Position numbers and translations under genes: made by a program
The notes under the pieces: generated by a model
Told to the model about the DNA's origin: nothing
Seen by the model: the letters and a program-made list of their open reading frames with translations, nothing else
Database searches by the model: none
In this document: one piece after another, positions 43,610 through 52,553 of the stretch
Numbering within the stretch: position 1 is the first letter of the stretch
How the letters are laid out: every line of letters begins with the position of its first letter
Source of the DNA: Nitrospirales bacterium
Lineage (GTDB): Bacteria; Nitrospirota; Nitrospiria; Nitrospirales; UBA8639
Direction of reading: 5' to 3'
DNA: 64,000 nucleotides
Assembly: GCA_021604005.1 (NCBI GenBank)
Contig: BQIV01000019.1
Location: 1-64,000, forward strand

Positions 43610-46087
43610 ATGAGTATGTTGCGAGCTATTTTGACGATACTTCTCGGCTTCGGAGGAACGTGTTTTTTCGTCGATATGTCCAGTCAATATGTTTATGCGA
43701 TGCCAGCGAGCGATACGCTCAGCCTTGCGAGGCAGCAGACTCGCACATTCGACTTGCAAGGCCAGACGGAATCGGGTTCGATACGTCAGAGTTCATCCGC
43801 AGCGCCTAATACCATTCAACTGTTTAACACCTCCAATGTTGTGCAAACCCAGAGAGCTATCTCTGTCGCTCGGCCATTTCCCAAAGGCACTATCATGCAC
43901 TTTGCACAAGCCAAAATCCAGGGCATGAAAGTTCTGACGCAATGTGATGTCAAAAATCGATGGCGTGATGGATCCGTGAAATTTGCCATTGTAAGCTTTG
44001 TTGTGCCGTCCCTGCCGTTGTCCGGGGGTGTTGAGGTTGAATTTGTCAATCAGCCAACCGGTCACAATACGCACTTCCTGCGTCAAGCACATATGTTGGA
44101 GGGTGAGTACAATTTTGATGCCTCCATTCAGATGCATGGTGAACGAAATCGCACTGTGCAAGCACGGAAAATGTTGAAGGACGGTAAATTTCGTTATTGG
44201 TTGCAGGGACCCATTGTGACAGCCATTATCATCGAAGACCGTACGCCTGCTCGTAGCGAGGACCAAGACTTTGGTGACGGAAGCAAGGCGCTTCATCCTA
44301 TCTTTGAAGCATGGTTTTATCCTCAAGGAAAACATGTGCAGGTCGGCTACACCGTTGAAAACATGTGGGCGAGTTCCACTCTTTCCCACAGCATGAGAGA
44401 TCTTTCCTACCGCTTCACTCTCAAAACAGGGCATGCGCACCCCGTCACAACATGGACCCATCCTTCCTTTACCCATATTGGACAATCCCGTTGGCATAAA
44501 ACGTTTTGGATTGGAAGTGGCCCGGAACCTGTGAGAGTCGATTACAATTTCGCGTATCTGGTCACGACCGGCGCACTTCCCCATTACGATACGTCTTTGA
44601 ATGTCTCTCCAGCTCTCGAAACTACACGATATCGAACCTACCGACAGTACAGCAGCACATTGGATGGGAATACAGGAACAAAGTCCGGCTATCTTGGAAA
44701 CTACGGTAAAGCCTTAAATGCACCGGGAAAAAACGATTGGATAGGCTTGCAAGCCACCTGGGAAATACTGTGGCTCTACTCCATGAGTGAACAAGGCTAT
44801 GCCATGATGTTGGGAAATGCGGATCTGGCAGGTCGTCTTCCTATTCATCTCAGAGAAGCTGACTCTACGGCGGGAAGCGGAGAGTATTTTGATCAATCCT
44901 GGAGCCGGCATAGGAATCTCTGGCAACAGGGAATCAACTTGAGAACAGGAACGATAGGGACCTTTGGAAGAATTGTCTCCATCAATGCCAGGCCGACGAG
45001 TCAATTTTCGGGCATCTTGGATTCTGGAAATAATGCCGACCGGATTCAACGGGGGTTCATTTCCAACGATGGTTGGACAGAAACCGACTCGAGTCATCAT
45101 ACCGATGCCTGTTATTCCGCCTATCTGTTCAGTGGACGGTATTATTACCTTGAATGCTTACAGTTTGATGCCAACTTTCGCCTTGGCTGGCAACGGTCTG
45201 GATGGAATAGTCATGTAGCTAGGCCAGGAAATGAAGGACTGTTAAATAACCAAAATGTCCGATCGGATGCCTGGGGGTTAAAAGTTCTTGTCTATGCAGC
45301 GTTTATCTCGCCGGATGGAGAACCGGAGCAAGCCTACTTCATCGATAAACTTCATAATAATATTACGGCGTGGGAAGGAGTCCAACATCTTCCTCCCACC
45401 TACTCAGGAAGAGATGAGATCTGGAGGTGGGGACGACATATCAGGACGACAAATCCTTATTGGGTATTTCCCGGCAAGCAACCGTCACCGCTTGGTCAAT
45501 GGAGTACCGGGACGAAAGATTTTTTACAAAACCCCATTCGCAACGATGGCTCCTTAACGCATGCCACATCCCCATGGGAAGAGAACTTTATGCTTGTGGT
45601 CTTGGGAATGGCAAAACAAATGGAAGTGGCAGATACGTCAAGACTGTTACAGTTTATGGCGAAAAAGCGATTTCACTTGAATCTGGACGAGACCCCGACA
45701 AGCCTGGGTAACCTGGTTGAAGCTTATCGTGATCCCACGATTGAAACATCCACCGGTCAGTGGGTTTCCAATTTCACAGATTTTGCGAACCATTATGACT
45801 CCTCCATCCCGCCTTTTACGCATAGGAGAACAAATCTCGCTCCCGACCATAGTTATGCCTTTATCGCGTTATCTGCCGATAGTTTTTTGACTCCCTATAT
45901 GGTGGACGGTCTGAGCGGTCAAGAAAGCTGGCGTGCTAATAAAGCTGCGACGCCGTTTCAAGAACGCCTTGAAACAGGCAGTCCGAAATGGTCACTGATT
46001 CCCATGGGGAGTGCCGGCCGTAATATGAAGGCGTTAACAGGAGCCATTCCTCCCGCATCTCCTCGAAATCTTAAGACAATTCAGTAG
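43610..46087 (+). CDS. Large secreted protein with RIFT-barrel-like N-terminus (polysaccharide-lyase-like)
   Basis: The 825-residue protein has an N-terminal signal peptide (about 1-30). The region about 85-150 reads FPKGTIMHFAQAKIQGMKV, CDVKNRWRDGSVKFAIVSFV and VEVEFVNQP. This resembles the RIFT-barrel domain that opens the exo-rhamnogalacturonan-lyase-like (PcRGLX/YetA) proteins, whose consensus includes FPKG and WPDGSVKW. Aromatic-rich central and C-terminal parts (WSRHRNLWQQG, YYYLECLQFD, NPYWVFPGKQPSP) would suit an alpha/alpha-barrel carbohydrate enzyme. A role in cleaving an acidic polysaccharide is possible but not proved. It converges on the AsmA-like gene after 43 bases. Confidence 0.6.
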   Translation: MSMLRAILTILLGFGGTCFFVDMSSQYVYAMPASDTLSLARQQTRTFDLQGQTESGSIRQSSSAAPNTIQLFNTSNVVQTQRAISVARPFPKGTIMHFAQAKIQGMKVLTQCDVKNRWRDGSVKFAIVSFVVPSLPLSGGVEVEFVNQPTGHNTHFLRQAHMLEGEYNFDASIQMHGERNRTVQARKMLKDGKFRYWLQGPIVTAIIIEDRTPARSEDQDFGDGSKALHPIFEAWFYPQGKHVQVGYTVENMWASSTLSHSMRDLSYRFTLKTGHAHPVTTWTHPSFTHIGQSRWHKTFWIGSGPEPVRVDYNFAYLVTTGALPHYDTSLNVSPALETTRYRTYRQYSSTLDGNTGTKSGYLGNYGKALNAPGKNDWIGLQATWEILWLYSMSEQGYAMMLGNADLAGRLPIHLREADSTAGSGEYFDQSWSRHRNLWQQGINLRTGTIGTFGRIVSINARPTSQFSGILDSGNNADRIQRGFISNDGWTETDSSHHTDACYSAYLFSGRYYYLECLQFDANFRLGWQRSGWNSHVARPGNEGLLNNQNVRSDAWGLKVLVYAAFISPDGEPEQAYFIDKLHNNITAWEGVQHLPPTYSGRDEIWRWGRHIRTTNPYWVFPGKQPSPLGQWSTGTKDFLQNPIRNDGSLTHATSPWEENFMLVVLGMAKQMEVADTSRLLQFMAKKRFHLNLDETPTSLGNLVEAYRDPTIETSTGQWVSNFTDFANHYDSSIPPFTHRRTNLAPDHSYAFIALSADSFLTPYMVDGLSGQESWRANKAATPFQERLETGSPKWSLIPMGSAGRNMKALTGAIPPASPRNLKTIQ

Positions 46088-46130
46088 ACACTGAAACAGA
46101 AAATGGGTTGTGAGGTGGAGTGAATCGTCA

Positions 46131-47990
46131 TTATTTTCCGAATAGATGTTTGAAAAGGTCTTTTCCTTGGTGCAAGAGTTCTTCCATCTCTTTCGGGCTA
46201 CCTTCAAGAATTTTTTTCATGCTTGACCCCACCTGCTTCTGCAGGCGCCGTTGTATTGCGCCAAAATCCAATCCGACCGCCGGTTCAGTGATATAACCGT
46301 TCACCGTAAATGGAACGGCCAGTGAGCCGTGTTCTAATGCCATCTTGGCAATTGGCATGTGTTGAATAATTTTTTTGGATATGGTCGTGCCTAATCGTAA
46401 ATCCCCAGTGATGTGCATCGAGCGATCGCGCATGATCATCCCTGAACCCTGCATGAGAAAGGTGTCGTCACGGCCTTGCACCTGAGCAGATTTGATAGGG
46501 AATTGCTCATTGCGAAAATCTACGTCGCTGTGAAAGTGTGCAAAACGTGTCACACCTTGTCCGGTGCTCAAGAGGCCTTTGAGTTTCAACACACGTTCAA
46601 TATGTTTCAATAAGTCAAAACCTTGTAATTGTCCATTGGCGATTGCTAGGTGCGCGCGACCAAAAAGGTGAGGAGGTTGTTTTTCGGGAACTGTGCCTTT
46701 CAAGTCCCAATTCATCTCTCCGGTTCCCTGTACCGTAACCGGGGTGGGCTGAAGAATCTGTTGAACCTCTTCAATCTTGATGTGTTCAAAGGTTCCTGTT
46801 GACTGAAAGGCAGGAACCTCGGAACGCATGTTCCATGTCCCATGCGCAGTGACGTGACCGTCGAACAGCGTTCCCGTAAGTGCGTCAATATGGATCAACG
46901 TCTCATCGACTGTTGCGTGAACATCAATTGTGTGCATCGACACAGGACGATGGAGAGGCAGCGATATTGGAATATCTTGACTGTGGAGAACTGGAGTTGT
47001 TGCATGGATTTTCAGATTCCTCCCAAGGGCGCGACCGGAAACCGTGAGAATCGATTCCCCCATTTCCAGCTGAAACTGAAGCGGATCACACTGTAGGTCA
47101 GTTTGTACTAAGGTCAACGTGTCTGTTTCTCGTACTGGTGCTTGGAGATGGGCAAAAAACTGTGTCATGAAAACAGGCCTATCGAGTCGGATACTGAAGG
47201 GAAGATCGTCTGAGGCAATCTTTGACGATGACAAATCGAGAGCAAGCATGCCCTCTCGTATATGCCCTTTGGCGTTAAGACCTGATTGGCCAAGCTGTAC
47301 ACGCATCTCAATTTTCGGGATATCCAAATTTGGTTGAAGCGGGCCAACGATTCCTTCCAACGATACCGGAAGTTGTGAAGGGATAAGCGTTCCATGGACA
47401 GAGAATTGTGCTGTCGCACCAACTCGAACGGACTCTGTTTTCATCTCAATATTTTCCAGCTGATACCAGTGATCGTGTTCTTGAGAATGATCCTCGTACC
47501 GTAACGTTCCGTTCGATATCGTGAGCTGCTCCACGCCAAGCATCGCGAAGACCGATTCAGGTGATTCCTCAGTCGTCGAAGCATCGGAGCTTTTTGGTGT
47601 TCCTTGTCCCAGCGTTGCGGTATTCAGTGTATCTTCTTCTCCGCGAACTAACATGATACGGGGTTGATCCAGAGTCAAACTATGGATTTCAATTCGACGT
47701 TGAAGAAGCGGTTTCCATTTTATGGCGACTTCAATTGACGGAACTTCAACAAAGGGGGCATGAGTAATACTGGGATCATCAAAAATCTTTGCGCCTTCAA
47801 TGTGAAGCCCGATCTGTGGATACCACATTGCACGGATATGCGATATTTCGATCTTTCGGTTCAATGCCTGTTCAACAATCGGAATGTATTGCTCACGATA
47901 TCGATTGAGGTCCAGCCAATATGGAACAGTCAAGATCACAAGAAGAAGAAGGCCTAGAAGACAACCGATGACGATCATGACTTTTTTCAC
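46131..47990 (-). CDS. AsmA-family outer-membrane biogenesis/lipid-transport protein
   Basis: From GTG 47990 this is 619 residues. AAAGGAAAGG lies just before it, whereas the open frame up to 48245 would overlap the previous gene by more than 200 bases. An N-terminal membrane anchor (IGCLLGLLLLVILTVPYWL) is followed by the AsmA start DLNRYREQYIPIVEQALNRKI. A long beta-rich stretch follows, and a C-terminal conserved region LRLGTTISKKIIQHMPIAKM. AsmA-like proteins are thought to carry phospholipids between the membranes. Here it is the last gene of a lipoprotein operon, 31 bases after the previous stop. Confidence 0.82.
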   Translation of the reverse strand: MKKVMIVIGCLLGLLLLVILTVPYWLDLNRYREQYIPIVEQALNRKIEISHIRAMWYPQIGLHIEGAKIFDDPSITHAPFVEVPSIEVAIKWKPLLQRRIEIHSLTLDQPRIMLVRGEEDTLNTATLGQGTPKSSDASTTEESPESVFAMLGVEQLTISNGTLRYEDHSQEHDHWYQLENIEMKTESVRVGATAQFSVHGTLIPSQLPVSLEGIVGPLQPNLDIPKIEMRVQLGQSGLNAKGHIREGMLALDLSSSKIASDDLPFSIRLDRPVFMTQFFAHLQAPVRETDTLTLVQTDLQCDPLQFQLEMGESILTVSGRALGRNLKIHATTPVLHSQDIPISLPLHRPVSMHTIDVHATVDETLIHIDALTGTLFDGHVTAHGTWNMRSEVPAFQSTGTFEHIKIEEVQQILQPTPVTVQGTGEMNWDLKGTVPEKQPPHLFGRAHLAIANGQLQGFDLLKHIERVLKLKGLLSTGQGVTRFAHFHSDVDFRNEQFPIKSAQVQGRDDTFLMQGSGMIMRDRSMHITGDLRLGTTISKKIIQHMPIAKMALEHGSLAVPFTVNGYITEPAVGLDFGAIQRRLQKQVGSSMKKILEGSPKEMEELLHQGKDLFKHLFGK

Positions 47991-48021
47991 AAACCTTTCC
48001 TTTGTCGTCCCTTTGACTTGC

Positions 48022-49185
48022 TCAGGGAAATAATGATCGTTGTGGTGTGAAGGGAAGACAGGAAGAAGATGGTGACGAAGCCAGGGCTTTAGCTTCTTTA
48101 TCATAAATAAATCGAGCCAGTAATTGAGCGATTTCCATTGATACCGCTTTCTGCATAGCCTGCGTTGCCCGTACGCGGGCTTCATGTTGTGTGATATGCC
48201 CCTCACGTCCTGAGCGAGAGACCGCACCGATGACCCGTTGTTCACGTGATTCTATCACTTGGAGGTCGCTACACCAACGAACATACGTGAATAATGGGTC
48301 GTTCAGCCTGAGGTCTTCTAAGCGTGAAGTGGCGATAATACGGAAGTCCGGTCTTTCATGATGAGACGCGTCTATGGGCTGTTCAGAATTATCTGAGATG
48401 GAATCAGGATGTTGTGTATCGCGAGTGACAAACCCTTCATGAATTAATCCATCCCAAATAGCTTGGGACAGTTGTGGTTGCTGCTCTCCCGTCACCTGTA
48501 CATCGATGCGCACATCGTTCAACAAATACGCGTCGAGTTCTCGCTGAATACTTGCCAGTGTGTATGGTGCGGGAATGGTTGCTCCGGTCAAACTGACAAT
48601 CTGCAAATCCGTATTGACGACTTGTCGAAGTCGCATATCTCGTAATGCTCGCTTCAATCCACGAAGTTTCGTGACCACATTGACACCGGTACGACCATCT
48701 TCCATATGGTGTTGAATCGCCTGGTCGTATTTCGCAATATGTGCGCGTAAAACACGTTCAGTTTTAGCGCGATCCAATCCCGCTAAGACAAAGTGCTGGC
48801 CGTCATCAGGACGAGACCAAGCTTCCAGAACTTTGACATCGGCTAAGACCTTTTTGGTTGAGACATGCGTGAGATGGTCCAGCGTCAGCTGTCGGCTCGT
48901 CTTTGTGTGATTGTTTTGATCGACTTGTGAATACGTCTCGTTGTCTTGCAGCTGAGTTTGCACATGTGCGTGAAAAATTCGTGCGACTGACGCATACGCT
49001 CGTTGCTCCGCCACCGCACGTGTGTCACCTTCACCTGTCCCAAGTAAATATGTTTCTGGTGAAAATTCGAGACTGATTCCATCAACCCAATCAGGACGGG
49101 AACGATCGTCCCATAATGCGCACCCGAACCCCATACTCCAGATTCCCATTGAGAGACACAGTATGATTGTTCGAGAAATAGCCAT
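48022..49185 (-). CDS. LPP20/FlgT-like lipoprotein
   Basis: The 387-residue protein has a lipoprotein signal with lipobox SMGFGC and then an LPP20-type domain: PDWVDGIS, YLLGTGEGDTRAVAEQRAYASVARIFHAHV. This domain is found in lipoproteins such as LPP20 and in flagellar FlgP/FlgT proteins. The second half (about 150-360) may correspond to a FlgT-like middle and C-terminal part, but this is a weak guess. It is encoded 13 bases after the COG3014-like gene. The function is likely at the outer membrane. It starts at ATG 49185. Confidence 0.7.
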   Translation of the reverse strand: MAISRTIILCLSMGIWSMGFGCALWDDRSRPDWVDGISLEFSPETYLLGTGEGDTRAVAEQRAYASVARIFHAHVQTQLQDNETYSQVDQNNHTKTSRQLTLDHLTHVSTKKVLADVKVLEAWSRPDDGQHFVLAGLDRAKTERVLRAHIAKYDQAIQHHMEDGRTGVNVVTKLRGLKRALRDMRLRQVVNTDLQIVSLTGATIPAPYTLASIQRELDAYLLNDVRIDVQVTGEQQPQLSQAIWDGLIHEGFVTRDTQHPDSISDNSEQPIDASHHERPDFRIIATSRLEDLRLNDPLFTYVRWCSDLQVIESREQRVIGAVSRSGREGHITQHEARVRATQAMQKAVSMEIAQLLARFIYDKEAKALASSPSSSCLPFTPQRSLFP

Positions 49186-49198
49186 TGAATTTCGTGGG

Positions 49199-50737
49199 TT
49201 ATTTGAGAATACGTTGAGTCAGGAAACGAGTCTCTCCACTCTTCAATGTCATGTCGAGTGTCACAGGTCCTGGGAGTACGTTCCCACGCGTATCATATGA
49301 ATCGATTGTAATGGAATAGGTTCCTGGAGGGACCAAGAGTCGTGTGGCCTGAAACTCTCCGGGAAGCGTTCTCCAGGTTCGAATATCCGCTTCTTCTGTG
49401 AGAATCGCAAATATTTTCGCTACACTTGCAGCCACAAGTCCTACCAAGGCCTGAGACTCCTTATTCACGGCTGCCTGTGCCCCATACCCGATACCGACGG
49501 CAGCGGCCATTTTCATCGCCGCTCGTGCCACGGCACGGACCACGAGTGAGGTATACGCATCATCTAAATTCTTTTTGGCAACGGCATCTACATCATACAT
49601 CCGTTGAGTATCCCTCTGATAGGTTTTCGTGCCATTGTCTGCTCGAATGGTACTATACGCAACTGGCGAAGGTTGTTGCAGAACTTGAGGCAAGGCCACA
49701 CGAACGATATCACCTTGAAGTCCGAACAGCACCGCATCAGGGCCACGCATTCGTCTATGACTTCGTCCAAACCCCTGCTTGGTCAGCACCATCAAGTGCA
49801 ACGCATCAAGACTAATAGGTAAGTCCAGCAGTAGATCTGTTTTGGTCGGGCCACGTCCATTCATGCTGATGATGACAATTTCCGCCATATCTTGCTCATG
49901 AACGAACGGCTCAGCGGCATCAGGGAAGGCCTGTTGATAGTCATGAAACTCTTCGCTCAACCCCAGCGCTTGTGTTGTTCGTAATAAATCTTCTTGCAAT
50001 ATTAATGGTAAGGTGACTTGAGACCACGATTCGGCCAGTCGATACCCTTCTGCGGCTTTTCGATAGGCAATGAACGCATTATTGAGGTCGCCTGATGCTT
50101 CATACAACACGCCCGTCACATATCGGGCAAACGGGTCTTCGCGATAACTGTCGTCATCAACTGTATCGGCAAGGACGTTGAGTCGATGATCAATGCGTCG
50201 CGCTTCCACTAATGCGGCTGAAACATCGTCGAGGCAGGCATAGTTCAGCATCTTGATGACATTCACCATGACCTGTTCATAGGGATCGCCTTGATAGGGC
50301 AGTTGGGTTTCATTGACAAGAATGGCGGCGGCTTCATCTCGAATGCGCGTGGTATAAAAATCCTCAATGAGCGCATCGGCTTCTTCAAGAAAGGTATTAC
50401 TGTCTTGATAGCGACCCGCAAGATGCAAGGTCATACCTCGATCCATGAGATACAATAGATGGCTTCGTTGCCCATAGTCTTTTTGGGTTTCCTGAATGAT
50501 GTGATCGGCTTGTTCAGGGTTTCCGGCTAGTAAACTCTTTTCGACGTTCGAGTAATGACTGCCAAATGAACTGCATCCCGTCAACAAGGACGTCAATGAA
50601 AGAAGCGCAAGACAAAGCAGGCGAACTGAACGCCGGAGTGGGGTTAGGTAGGGAAGGAAACTGATTCGATGTTTGCGACACACGTCACAGGATGCATGAA
50701 GCCGCTTAGAAGGAACATCACGTTGAAACAAACCCAC
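49199..50737 (-). CDS. COG3014-like lipoprotein with TPR-type N-terminal region
   Basis: The 512-residue protein has a lipoprotein signal with lipobox LLTGC (about residue 54) and TPR-like helices (ERSLLAGN..., LLYLMDRGMTLHLAGRYQDSNTFLEEADALIEDFY, about 65-130). A conserved middle block EQVMVNVIKMLNYACLDDVSAALVEARRIDHRL and a C-terminal beta-rich part near VEIVIISMNGRGPTKTDLLLD follow. This is the pattern of the COG3014 group, often encoded with LpoB and LPP20 lipoproteins. The apparent GTG start at 50737 gives a long head before the signal; an internal GTG near 50683 is also possible. It lies 20 bases after the LpoB-like gene. Confidence 0.7.
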   Translation of the reverse strand: MGLFQRDVPSKRLHASCDVCRKHRISFLPYLTPLRRSVRLLCLALLSLTSLLTGCSSFGSHYSNVEKSLLAGNPEQADHIIQETQKDYGQRSHLLYLMDRGMTLHLAGRYQDSNTFLEEADALIEDFYTTRIRDEAAAILVNETQLPYQGDPYEQVMVNVIKMLNYACLDDVSAALVEARRIDHRLNVLADTVDDDSYREDPFARYVTGVLYEASGDLNNAFIAYRKAAEGYRLAESWSQVTLPLILQEDLLRTTQALGLSEEFHDYQQAFPDAAEPFVHEQDMAEIVIISMNGRGPTKTDLLLDLPISLDALHLMVLTKQGFGRSHRRMRGPDAVLFGLQGDIVRVALPQVLQQPSPVAYSTIRADNGTKTYQRDTQRMYDVDAVAKKNLDDAYTSLVVRAVARAAMKMAAAVGIGYGAQAAVNKESQALVGLVAASVAKIFAILTEEADIRTWRTLPGEFQATRLLVPPGTYSITIDSYDTRGNVLPGPVTLDMTLKSGETRFLTQRILK

Positions 50738-50757
50738 GGGTATACATACAGAGAGAA

Positions 50758-51393
50758 CTAAAAAAGGAACCGTTTTTTCTCAATGATTTTTTTGATTTTC
50801 TTCTGTCCGTACCACGATTTGACATTATTTTTTAAATCGATCAAATCAAGATCAATCTGATAATACACAGCTTTTGTGCCATCCGCTTCATCCAGAATAT
50901 TGGAGATATACCCCTTCATCATGAAGTCGGCTCCCATTTCTTGTCCTGGTCCTTTCTGGGTATCTTCTCGAGCATGCACTGCTTGGTCGCGCCGTTCTTC
51001 ACGAATTTCATCCCGTTCGCTCTTTGCGGCGACAAATGTGACCCGTTGTGAATTCGTCATTTCCCGTTCAAGGTCGGTAATAAACGTCTGCACGTTAATA
51101 TGCTCATTGCTCTTATTCAACACCGATCCGACAATCACGACGGGTTGTCGTCCATGTGATTGGCTGAAATTTTCGAGCCACGGACGTGAAACCATTTCTT
51201 TGATCATGGTTTCCGCAACCATCCTCGAGTCCGTATCGTTCCAGCGACCACTGAAATCGGTCACGAGCCCCGTGTCAACACGTGTAATTTTTTTCTCTTT
51301 CCCGCAACCGGCCAGTGGGAGTATCATGAGCAGCGTACATACCAAAATGCTGCAGCGCAAAAGAGGTTGTCTGAATTCACATGCCTTCATCAT
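50758..51393 (-). CDS. LpoB-like penicillin-binding-protein activator lipoprotein
   Basis: The 211-residue lipoprotein (lipobox LPLAGCGKEK) has the LpoB pattern: DFSGRWNDTDSRMVAETMIKEM, IVGSVLNKSNEHINVQTFIT, and the C-terminal QEMGADFMMKGYISNI and YQIDLDLIDLKNNVKSWYGQ. LpoB proteins reach through the peptidoglycan to stimulate the class A penicillin-binding protein; here the linker is short and no such enzyme is encoded nearby. It may serve a specialised machine in the envelope. Its ATG at 51393 (two in a row) is 43 bases after the LPP20 gene stop. Confidence 0.82.
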   Translation of the reverse strand: MMKACEFRQPLLRCSILVCTLLMILPLAGCGKEKKITRVDTGLVTDFSGRWNDTDSRMVAETMIKEMVSRPWLENFSQSHGRQPVVIVGSVLNKSNEHINVQTFITDLEREMTNSQRVTFVAAKSERDEIREERRDQAVHAREDTQKGPGQEMGADFMMKGYISNILDEADGTKAVYYQIDLDLIDLKNNVKSWYGQKKIKKIIEKKRFLF

Positions 51394-51436
51394 GATTCTA
51401 CGGTTTCATTCATTGGATTCACCGACCGCAGAGACG

Positions 51437-51997
51437 TTATCGTTTCGCCTCTTCTTTCTCTAATTTTTGAAAGAGTCGTTCGGCATTTTCCTTCACATAC
51501 GCTTTCATTTCATGGCTTAACTCTCTGGCTTCTTGTAAGGCTTCTTGCATATCTTTAAACGAAAGTTTTGTTAAGACGTGATAGCTGTTGGTGTCATCAT
51601 CTTTATAGCGATCAATTGGGCGTACCCCATTTAATGTCACCGTGGTCACAGTTTTAATGGCGCGTTCAATATTTTGTTCTTCTGCCGTTTTCGTGAAATC
51701 CCCTGCCGTTGTCGACGCAGTGTAATCTTCCATTAAATATCCCGTATACGTTTCAAACGTTTTGGCCAATTCCGCGCGCGATCGATTTTCCGCCGCCTCC
51801 CAAGCCAAGGGCTCATTGTTGACCCCTACAATGGACCCTACTCCGTATATCGACTTCGTCTCTTCATTATGAAATGCGCCGGAACCTTCTTTGACCCAGT
51901 TAGGCGGTCCACCACATGCGGTCAAGACACAGACAAAAAGAAGGCTGTGGCAGAGGAACAGCCATGGTTGTCGCATACGCGGAGTCGAGATATTCAT
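51437..51997 (-). CDS. LPP20-family lipoprotein
   Basis: The 186-residue protein has a lipobox (LTACGGPP) and the short LPP20-like domain with PPNWVKEGSGAFHN, IYGVGSIVGVNNEPLAWEAAENRSRAELAKTF, then IERAIKTVTTVTLNGV. It is shorter than the LPP20/FlgT-like protein farther down the same operon, and the two are distantly similar (G-x-G-x2 then helices rich in Ala, Glu and Arg). It is the first gene after the promoter at 52083-52111. It should be an outer-membrane lipoprotein of unknown precise role. Confidence 0.75.
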   Translation of the reverse strand: MNISTPRMRQPWLFLCHSLLFVCVLTACGGPPNWVKEGSGAFHNEETKSIYGVGSIVGVNNEPLAWEAAENRSRAELAKTFETYTGYLMEDYTASTTAGDFTKTAEEQNIERAIKTVTTVTLNGVRPIDRYKDDDTNSYHVLTKLSFKDMQEALQEARELSHEMKAYVKENAERLFQKLEKEEAKR

Positions 51998-52082
51998 ACG
52001 AATTAGGGCATTGATAAATGAATAACGGCTAATTGATTGATGTGAGAAAACCTGACGTAAATTCGCGTCTCACTTAAGAAAA

Positions 52083-52111
52083 ATGCTATCATCCACTTCG
52101 AAGCCTGTCAA
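52083..52111 (-). promoter_or_regulatory. Sigma-70-type promoter of the lipoprotein operon
   Basis: On the minus strand the sequence reads TTGACA (52111-52106), 17 bases, then TAGCAT (52088-52083). The -35 box is a perfect match and the -10 box matches four of six positions. It lies about 85 bases before the first gene of the operon at 51997. This is the clearest promoter seen in the window. No operator palindrome overlaps it. Confidence 0.6.
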
Positions 52112-52196
52112 GAAAACGGGTACGCACGGCGGGATGAAATAATCCGGGACACTGCTGACTGTTGTTGTTTGGGCACATATACAAAGGAGATAGCTC

Positions 52197-52367
52197 GTGG
52201 CCGATGTACAAATCGAAGATGGCATGATCAAGATTACTGACCTGACAGTTCAAGATCCCAATTCGGCAAAGGTTTTAGCCGAGTATCCACAAAATCGATG
52301 GACGGAAATTACGCGTCGCGCCCTGAAAATCGGGTTAGGATACATGAAGGGGGGCGCTGACGATTAA
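52197..52367 (+). CDS. Small hypothetical protein (56 residues)
   Basis: GTG at 52197 is preceded by an ideal AAGGAGA about 6 bases upstream, and the frame is closed by TAA at 52365-52367. The product of 56 residues starts MADVQIEDGMIKITDLTVQD and ends with a basic, glycine-rich stretch. It has no signal peptide, no membrane segment and no cysteine. The amino acid composition is acidic at the front and basic in a helix such as WTEITRRALKIG. It lies between the lipoprotein operon (divergent) and the DUF4301 gene. I do not recognise the family. Confidence 0.7.
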   Translation: MADVQIEDGMIKITDLTVQDPNSAKVLAEYPQNRWTEITRRALKIGLGYMKGGADD

Positions 52368-52553
52368 ATGTGCAAACACACACGGCTCTTCCTTCCGTTA
52401 TCGTGTCCTGTCGTCGTGATTTTTCTAGACAACACTTTCTCCGTCTCATAAAATCATAGAGACACATGACGATGAACCGATTCTTAAGGATACGACTACC
52501 CTCGTGAGCCTCATACGTTTCTGAGAACCTCAGCCACACAATTCATTCTTCAC

